In this document: positions 57,078-64,000 of the stretch, piece after piece
Position numbering within the stretch: position 1 is the stretch's first letter
Layout of the letters: each line of letters begins with the position of its first letter
Assembly (NCBI GenBank): GCA_036365515.1
Contig: CM070874.1
Coordinates: 40,660,083 to 40,724,082, forward strand
Source: Torymus aiolomorphi
Taxonomy: Eukaryota > Arthropoda > Insecta > Hymenoptera > Torymidae
Length of the DNA stretch: 64,000 bases
Direction of reading: 5' to 3'
Program-made: the position numbers and the translations under genes
Notes under the pieces: generated by a model
Database searches by the model: none
Seen by the model: the letters and a program-made list of their open reading frames with translations, nothing else
What the model was told of the DNA's origin: nothing

Positions 57078-57128
57078 TTATTCCTCGACGTTTCGGACAT
57101 TTATTTCATGTCCCTCTTCAGGAGTATC
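57078..57128 (-). ncRNA. Candidate hammerhead ribozyme of the PLE terminal repeat
   Basis: Minus strand: CTC, the core CTGAAGA, a hairpin GGACAT-GAAATAA-ATGTCC, GAAAC, then GTC and GAG pairing back to CTC. Both core boxes (CUGANGA and GAAA) and a GUC cleavage triplet are intact. Stem III is minimal, as reported for PLE hammerheads, which can act as dimers. One extra G separates the first box from stem II, an imperfection. Confidence 0.5.
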
Positions 57129-57162
57129 TTAGTATTACAAAATTAAAAAATTAAAATTTTGT

Positions 57163-57399
57163 TTAACACACCCCCATCATAAAGTTCGTACTTTATTCCC
57201 GCCGAAGTGGGAAAAAAGGGCTACGTTCATTCCCTACCCCCACTCTAGTCCCCAGCGCCACGCACATGTGCCCTCACCTTCGGCTCGGACACAAACAATG
57301 CGTTGCGCTGGAAACGAGAGTGAGGTTAGGGAATCAATATGCAGCATTTTTTCCCTTTTCAGTGGGAAACGAGTACGAACTTTATGATAGTTGTGTTAA
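57163..57399. mobile_element. TTAA-flanked foldback MITE (237 bp)
   Basis: TTAA|CACACCCCCATCATAAAGTT...TCCCTACCCCC is mirrored by GAGGTTAGGGAATC...GAACTTTATGATAGTTGTG|TTAA. Inserted in the 3' part of the third PLE. TIRs differ from the other TTAA elements here, so a third TTAA family. Confidence 0.7.
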
Positions 57400-57401
57400 A
57401 A

Positions 57402-57537
57402 AGTCGTATATTGCACTCGTGAATACAGTGGGTTGTGCGAACCTGCGCGTTTGTCGCCCTCGCTTCGCTCAGGCGACAACTCTCGCGCAGGGAGAACACA
57501 GCCCACTTTATTTCCTTGGTGCATAATATACTATTAT
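57402..57537. repeat. Short inverted-repeat unit with a GC-rich central hairpin
   Basis: Outer TATATTGCA...TGCATAATATA surround TGCGCG-TTT-GTCGCCCTCGC ... GGCGACAACTCTCGCGCA, a strong hairpin at about 57442-57490. Probably a MITE. Confidence 0.5.
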
Positions 57538-57766
57538 ATAACAATTATTTTAACTTCAGGCTAAACAATAACAGTAGGAACTTACATTTATCTAGAGTCA
57601 AAACTTATTTGCGGGAGAACAATCCGCTCGTCAATAGCGTTATAACGAAAGAGTTCGGCTTTATATAGTGAGACTGCATTAGTATGTGTGTATATGTATG
57701 TACATTACTCGACCGCTCTGACAATATAAGTATGAGACAGGTGGGGCGTAACATCACTGTATAACG
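57538..57766. other. 3' non-coding part of the third PLE
   Basis: No ORF supported; lies between the hairpin unit and the end of the nuclease coding remnant. Confidence 0.35.
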
Positions 57767-58177
57767 TTATAGCTTATGTGGAGATAAAAATTCGCATTCG
57801 TAAATGAGACTTTTGTACTCTTTAGGCAAAATATTAATTTCGAACTGTTTATTCATAAAATTTCTCTGACTGTGTATCTGAACGGCTTCAGAAAATAATC
57901 TTTTTTGTGTGTTATGTTCCGTATCTAGAATTTTAATATTATTAAAATCAATTATGTGGTCATTCTCATTTTTATGTAAAAACAGCGACGACTTGTTATC
58001 TCCGTCAATATATCTCATTTTGTGTTCTTTAATTCTTATGTCTAATCTTCTACACGTCTGTCCCACATAAGATGCATTACAATTAGAACAACTTATTTTA
58101 TATACAACATTATTATTATTCATCTTTTCATTTTTATCTTTTCCTAACCTGATAATATTATTCAATTTATTAACCAT
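57767..58177 (-). pseudogene. Penelope GIY-YIG endonuclease fragment
   Basis: 136 codons: IIRLGKDK, VVYKISCSNCNASYVGQTCRRL, RIKEH, LDTEHNTQKRL and IHSQRNFMN, the same landmarks as the nuclease half of the intact PLE protein. Open and with its natural stop, but cut off from RT by frame breaks at about 58200-58350. Confidence 0.85.
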
Positions 58178-58344
58178 ACTGTAAGTTACATTAGTATTGA
58201 TTTTTTTTTAAAAACTTTTAACAAAATATTCCATTTCTTTAACAAACGGTAAACATATACGTAATTTATTTTCAACTTTGGAGTTTTTTGATGTAGTATT
58301 AGTAAACTTTATCCTATTTAACCTCCGTTTTACATAAGTATCGA

Positions 58345-59110
58345 TGAGTTTTTCGGATAATTATTTTGTAATAGTAATTTTTTAATAAACGAAATATTTT
58401 TGTTATGAAAAGATTCATGTGACAATTTAACAGCACGATCTACTAAGCAGTAAATAATTGCAATTTTATTGCTCAACGGATGGTGCAAGTGAAAATTCAA
58501 ATACTTTCCCGAAAAGGTCGGTTTTCTATACCAATTTGTAATAATGTGTCTGTTATTATCGACTATAAATTGTACATCTAAAAAACTTATGTTATTCTCT
58601 TGCGGTCGTTCAACTGTAAACTGTTAGTTATCGTCATAAGAGTTAAAGATATTTAACGTTTCATCTATACAATCTTTATGTATACACAATATAATATCGT
58701 CAACATATCGAAAATAGAATATCGGTTTTGATTTCAATTTATTTATACATTCGATTTCCAAATCTTCCATAACAATATCTGATAGAATCGGGCTTATGGG
58801 ATTACCCATCGCAGAACCAAAAATTTGTCTATAAAATTTTCCATTAAATCGGAAAAAATTATTATTAAGAATGAATTTAATAACCTTTAGAAACTCAGTA
58901 CAGTTCATATTAATTTTATTATATAATTGTTGCCATCTCTTTTCTATTCCTATAGAAACCAAATATTCTGGGACATTCGTAAAAAGACTGACGACGTCTA
59001 AACTAATAACAACATGTTCTGGAGGTATTCGGATATTCTCTATTATTTGTTTTAATTTTAAGCTATTATCTATATGTGAACATGGGGGTTTTAAATTAAA
59101 ATAATTGTTA
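58345..59110 (-). pseudogene. Penelope reverse transcriptase fragment
   Basis: Frame open from about 59104: VISLDVVSLFTNVPEYL (motif A), FGSAMGNPISPI (motif B) and FRYVDDIIL (catalytic box). A stop at 58624-58626 falls where a Leu codon is expected in N-x-QFTVE. The same frame then continues with NISFLDVQF and NWYRKPTFSGKYL until a break near 58350. The DKG region is missing, so the copy is 5'-truncated at about 59110. Confidence 0.85.
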
Positions 59111-59125
59111 TATAAAAAACTTTTT

Positions 59126-59856
59126 TTAATTTTTTAATTTTGTAATACTAACAAGGAAAGTACCCGAACTGTCAAATTCAAAAAAATTCCAAACCCATAT
59201 TAAAAAGTAGACCTCCATGCGAGATTCACGAAACCATTTTTTTATTGGCTGGGAAAGGGCTTTATAAGGGTTAAAATCACCCCTAAAGTTTACCCCCAAG
59301 AAACGTTTTTTTGATATATCTCGGCTTCTACTTAACTTTTTTTAACGAAACAAAATGGAAAGAGTTTCTTATTAAAAAGTCAACAAATCCGTGATAGTAT
59401 GAACATTAAGGGTTGCATCCCTTATTTTTTAGAGGGTGAAATTGTGTTTTTTTAAGAATAATTTTTGTTGTGAGAATTCATAAAATAATTAAAAATAGGT
59501 CAAAATATTATTTTTGCCAACTACAATAAATAACAGTTGGTGTGTTTGGGCATTCTTCGCGAAACAACCCCTTAAGAGGTGGTAAACCACCCCTAACACA
59601 AATGAATTAGGTATATTTTTTTGGCAATTATTTTTTTCCTTAAAATGGGTTCTTGAAGTCGTTAATCGGAATCCACAGTTAGATCCACAATAAAAATTTG
59701 AAAATAGTGAATTCAATATGGCGAAAAATTTTTTAGAAATATTTTAAATTCCACGAAAAATAGTATGTAGACCGCCTAGCGGAAATTATATTATGTAAAT
59801 AAGTGTATAATAATGTAACAATGTTTTGTTATGTTATTCTATTATTTATTATTTTT
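59126..59856. other. Unannotated region with GGTTAAAATCACCCCT-type motifs
   Basis: Repeated words such as AGGGTTAAAATCACCCCTAA, AAGGGTTGCATCCCTTA and AGGTGGTAAACCACCCCTAA, each locally palindromic, are scattered here. No ORF. Probably fragments of a decayed element. Confidence 0.35.
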
Positions 59857-59900
59857 TTATCATACACTTGTTTATCGTACGATAAACAAGTGTATGATAA
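59857..59900. repeat. Perfect 44-bp palindrome at the left end of the Tc5-like element
   Basis: TTATCATACACTTGTTTATC and its complement meet at CGTACG (centre 59878/59879). The right half is the start of the TIR. The element's right end reaches the same CGTACG centre (63991-63996), where the window stops. Confidence 0.85.
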
Positions 59901-60425
59901 TGTAGTTGTTTGTAAAAAAGTGTAAGAAAACGTAACAAATTGTACTTTTCTACTGGATTTCGGACGCTTTTACATTTTACCACAGTTTATACCATTTTTT
60001 AATAATTTCTTACTTTTCCTTGCATTTGTCTACGTTTTATTACTTTTTAATTTGTACTCTTAATTCAAATTTTATAGGCATTCTTACACTTTCGTACATC
60101 TTTTTACATTTTATTATATATTTGTACTTTTAATTACATCTTTTTACGTTTATATACAAATTTTGATACACATTTTACATCGTGTCACATATTTGTACAC
60201 TTTTTTCAAATAGTTCATAATTATACTTTTATAATAATTTATAATTGTACTTTTATTTAAATAAAGCTATAAATAAAATATTTTCAAAGATGTAAAGAAA
60301 AAATACTAAAACGTAATAAAATATAAATTATTATGTATTAGAAATATAATTAATATATATATGTTACAAAATGTAAGTTACTGTATAAAAGTTTAAATTT
60401 TTACAAATTCTTACAGATTTTTCTA
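59876..60425. repeat. Left TIR of the Tc5-like element
   Basis: Starts CGTACGATAAACAAGTGTAT, contains CTACTGGATTTCGGACGC near 59950, ends near TTTTTACAAATTCTTACAGA. Mirrored at 63455-64000. Confidence 0.85.
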
Positions 60426-61789
60426 ACAAATTAATTCTTACATATTTTTCTAACAAATACTTCCTTATAATTTCATAAAAATAAGCTACACAAGGAAATA
60501 TTTAGAAAACGTAAGGAATTGAAAGAAAATGTAAGAAACTTTAACAACTTGTTAAATATGCCCGAAATCCAGTATCATATGATTTCTTACATTTTTCGAC
60601 AATTTATTCCATTTTATAAGTATTTTCTTATTTTCTTTCATATTTCATAATTTCAGCTAGGAGAGATTTTCATGCTTGTTGAAATTATGATAGGTTTTAA
60701 TAAGAAAAGTTTATTTATGGTTTATTAATATAAATTAATATGAACAAAATTTTTAATATAATGATAATTATAGCAATTCATGGTTATTACGCAATATACA
60801 AGATTACGTACACTTGCATTAATATGGCTTATCTCCCGATTCCTCCTCTTTTATTCATAAATAAGTGAAACATCGGTCAGTCGAAAACAAATATACGTTA
60901 CTGAACGTTTTTCTACGCTCGTGTTAAATTAATATTCAATGTCAACATTATTTTATGGGTATTAATTGAAAATATAAGTGTCTGGAGGTACTTGCATCAT
61001 ATTTTTTAATGGCAAGTAAACATTTTACGAGTACGAAATCCTATTTGAATTGAATGATAACAACAATAATAATAGTCGTAAGTAACCATATAATTGAAAT
61101 TTCTTTCTTCTACATAATTATTCAAAATATTTCTAATAGAAGGATATAATAGATATAATATTGAAAAGTTAAATAAAATGCAGCATTTTTAAATATAAAA
61201 CTCGTCAAAATATAAAATAAATTTTGAACAAGTGGCCGAAGTTAAGAAAGTCAAATTCAGTAAAAAACTATTATAGAATCTTTATTGTACCAATTGTAAA
61301 TATTTTGATAGTGAAACTTTACTCTTAATACATGCATTGAATTATTTTATGATAGTAAAAATTATGTTTTGATTTTAATTTTTAGAATTACTGTTACATT
61401 ACTGTTATTCTAATATATAAAATATGACATACTGATGATTTAATCAGTTAAGTTAAGTGTAAAAAAATATTCATACGAGTGAATAGAAGTAGTACTTTAT
61501 TTATAATAATAACGTTTAGCAACTATTTAATGCTAATAAAATAGTGTATCTTGTAGACAAAACATTGACAAACAATAACGAATTCCCATGCACTTACAAA
61601 GGAATTTAGTAAAATGTTTTCCTCAAAAGTTTTGGATGTCTGAATACTTCTTACACTTACTGTACATTCATACTATTATACATTCCTATACTGTTATGGC
61701 TATAAAAAGGCTATAATAACTAAAACTTTTACAGGTTTACACTGCGACTCAACGTATCTAAAAGAAGAAAGAAAATATTTTCCATAAAT
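60426..61789. other. Non-coding 5' region of the Tc5-like element
   Basis: About 1.36 kb AT-rich with no ORF. It should hold the promoter; TATAAAAAGGC at about 61701-61711, some 80 bases before the ATG, is a possible TATA box. GCCCGAAATCCAGTATCA near 60559 repeats the TIR word CGAAATCCAGTA. Confidence 0.4.
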
Positions 61790-63327
61790 ATGAATTTGGT
61801 AAATGCGATGAATGTTTTATTTATTTTAAACAGTATGTTTCAAGATCAAGAAAAGAAATTATCTGTTAATGACACTGAAAGAAATGTTGCTAATATAGTG
61901 TATAATATTATAATATCAAGTATAAATGATCGTAGTATTTACGAAGAAACGGAAGAATTTCTATATTATGATGATACCTACGAACCTTACGATGACATAC
62001 CTGCAAATGATTTACATGAAGATATCGATGCAGAAGATATGATAACACCCGAAACTGAAAATCAATGTAGGACCGAATCAGAGAGTATTAATTTTGACTA
62101 CAAAACGCAAGCTGTGGAGTATTGGTTAAGTAGTAAAAACAAGTTAAAATTTGAAACAGTCCAAAATCGATTCAAAAAATTAAAAACAGCACGTCAGCTG
62201 TATAGATGGAGAGATCAAGTGGTAATAGGAGGAAGTAGGATTGATAAATTGAAAAAAATTGAGGAATATTGTTTACAAAAATTTAACGTAGCCAGATCGA
62301 ATAGAATACCCATTCATGACATTGATGTAAGACGTATGGCAAAAGAAAAAGCATTAGAGTTAAACTTCAATGAATTTAAAGCTTCTAGACACTGGTTAAA
62401 TGAATTTAAACGGCGATTTAATATCGTTTCTCGAAAAATAACAAAAATTATTACTAAAAAATCTATAGATGATTCAGAAGAATGGTCAGCACAAAAACAG
62501 GAATTTCGCAATAGAGTAAAAAATGCCATCATAAAATATGATGCAAAACGTGTTTATAACTCCGACCAAAGTGGTTTTAATTACGAAATACACAGTGGTC
62601 GAATCCTCAATCTTAGAGAAGATAAAAGTGTAGAGAGTATAGTGCAATCAGTGCATTCGACAACTCATTCTAATACTATCCAACCTACTGTATCTGCTGA
62701 AGGAAAACTTCTATCACCCTTCTTTTTAGTCATGCAAGAACCAAAGGGAGAGTTTGGAACTGTAGTCAGAAAAAATTTATTTGCAGCAGAAAATGTTTAT
62801 GTAATGGCATCGAAATCAGGTAAATTGACTATGTTGAAACTTGGGCGCAAGATGTATATTTTCCATCATCTACCATAACAAGTACCCTATTGCTTGATTC
62901 ATGGAGAGGTCACTGCCTAGATATAATTTATAAAGTAAAACCGGAACATGAAACCTTAACGATTCTACAAATTCCACAAAGAACAACAAGTGAACTTCAA
63001 CCGCTTGATATTTACGGTTTTCCAATGTGGAAGAACTTCGTTCGAACGTCTTCAGATGAGGATCTCAACTTACACGATAGAAATAATATAATCAAAATGC
63101 ATTCATTAGTACATAATCAATTATCAAGTCCCAGGTTTCAAAATTTATTTAAATATGCTTGGTACGCCGCCGGTTACATTGATGAAAGGCCAGAAAAAAT
63201 TGAAAACCCAACAAAATTTTGCTTCAATTCTAATTTTATTACATGCGATATTTGTGGTAAACGAGCGATTATAACATGTTCATGGTGCAAAAAATCGCTA
63301 TGTTATTGTAAAACATATAATCCATGA
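61790..63327 (+). pseudogene. pogo/Tc5-like transposase with a one-base frameshift
   Basis: First frame 61790-62878: acidic N-terminus (about 1-105), AVEYWLSSKNKLKFETVQNR, HTH/CENP-B-like ASRHWLNEFKRRFNIVSRKI (about 204-222), then the first catalytic Asp in YNSDQSGFNYE (about 259). The frame is lost near 62838-62845 at TTGAAACTTGG; one missing A would account for it. From there the other frame runs through TSTLLLDSWRGHC (second Asp), QRTTSELQPLDIYGF and NNIIKMHSLVHNQLSSPRF. A CDICGK...CSWCKKSLC metal-binding tail follows, stop at 63325-63327. All catalytic landmarks are otherwise kept. Confidence 0.8.
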
Positions 63328-63454
63328 TCGTCGGAATAATTAGCTAGCTTGCCGTCTGCTGTTGGCTGACCCGTAAGATTTAAAATTGGTCGTTGTGCTG
63401 CTTAGAAATTGGTAGAATTGTATAAGAATTTGTATTAAAAGATAATAAATTGTA

Positions 63455-64000
63455 AAAATCTGTAAGAATTTGTAAAAATTTAAACTTTTATATAGTAACT
63501 TACATTTTGTAACATATATTAATTATATTTCTAATACATAATAATTTACATTTTATTACGTTTTAGTATTTTTTCTTTACATCTTTGAAAATATTTTATT
63601 TATAGCTTTATTTAAATAAAAGTACAATTATAAATTATTATAAAAGTATAATTATGAACTATTTGAAAAAAGTGTACAAATATGTGATACGATGTAAAAT
63701 GTGTATCAAAATTTGTATATAAACGTAAAAAGATGTAATTAAAAGTACAAATATATAATAAAATCTAAAAAGATGTGCGAAAGTGTAAGAATGCCTATAA
63801 AATTTGAATCAAGAGTACAAATTAAAAAGTAATAAAACGTAGACAAATGTAAGGAAAAGTAAGAAATTATTAAAAAATGGTATAAACTGTGGTAAAATGT
63901 AAAAGCGTCCGAAATCCAGTAGAAAAGTACAATTTGTTACGTTTTCTTACACTTTTTTACAAACAACTACATTATCATACACTTGTTTATCGTACGATAA
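63455..64000. repeat. Right TIR of the Tc5-like element (incomplete at window edge)
   Basis: Reverse complement of 59876-60425, ending TTGTTTATCGTACGATAA at the last base. If the right end is built like the left, the palindrome should continue ACAAGTGTATGATAA outside the window. Confidence 0.85.

Larger units (their letters stand above)
57000..59125 (-). mobile_element. Third Penelope-like element, 5'-truncated and decayed
   Basis: Minus-strand order: RT motifs (59104-58624), connector with stops, GIY-YIG nuclease (58177-57767), two later MITE/hairpin insertions (57163-57537), then a terminal region with a hammerhead motif (57128-57078). It is a different subfamily from the pair at 4860-10268. 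A ~25-bp inverted echo of its tail (TTAATTTTTTAATTTTGTAATACTA) lies at about 59125-59150, hinting at a lost inverted partner. Confidence 0.8.
59876..64000 (+). mobile_element. pogo/Tc5-like DNA transposon with ~550-bp TIRs (right end at window edge)
   Basis: Left TIR 59876 to about 60425 is the reverse complement of about 63455-64000 with few differences. The interior encodes a DDE transposase with one frame break. Target duplication cannot be read because the right flank is outside the window. Words such as GTAAGAAATTGTAA and TTTTACATTTT are dense within the TIRs, which may be subterminal binding sites. Confidence 0.85.

Overview
This window looks like heterochromatin or a transposon-rich island of an arthropod genome, most likely an insect and possibly an ant or other hymenopteran. 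That assignment is inference. It rests on the AT-rich background, (TA)n/(GA)n/(CA)n microsatellites, and the mix of Penelope, gypsy/errantivirus, copia, Kolobok-like and pogo/Tc5-like elements. I see no convincing host gene with normal exon structure, no tRNA or rRNA, and no CRISPR. Almost everything that can be named is a mobile element or a wreck of one.

Layout. 1-2818: 5'-LTR tail, primer site and broken pol of a Ty3/gypsy element. 3188-13249: an LTR element with two ~1.41 kb LTRs and no recognisable gag-pol of its own. Its interior was hit by a 5.4 kb Penelope-like (PLE) insertion made of one near-complete copy and one inverted truncated copy, flanked together by a 13-bp target duplication. 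13928-14205: solo gypsy LTR. 14723-20768: a 6 kb nearly perfect palindrome (foldback element A) whose ends are arrays of 12-bp self-complementary units. 22072-24680: another long palindrome, interrupted by a TTAA-flanked MITE whose sister copy lies at 25550-26245. 26934-34501: a TTAA-flanked element with a minus-strand Kolobok/Mutator-like transposase carrying one stop codon. 34508-37526: smaller foldback elements. 38373-40682: ~93-bp repeats, about 13 copies facing one way and 11 the other. 42675-43859: foldback element B, whose ends resemble A's but whose palindromic unit is different. 45106-46313: pogo-like transposase wreck. 47080-47739: small cysteine-containing ORF of a family I think is transposon-associated. 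48094-53264: degenerate copia element with 3' LTR. 53655-55130: second copy of a dispersed repeat. 55260-56880: minus-strand errantivirus LTR and broken envelope gene. 57000-59125: third PLE fragment with a good hammerhead-ribozyme candidate. 59876-64000: pogo/Tc5-like element with ~550-bp terminal inverted repeats (TIRs), running off the window.

The genes do not form a pathway; they are layers of successive insertion. Many disabling changes can be placed because a second copy, an inverted arm or the open alternate frame shows the expected state. The most unusual signal is structural. At least ten independent foldback/palindromic elements occur in 64 kb, and elements A and B form a family of palindromes built from arrays of short palindromes.
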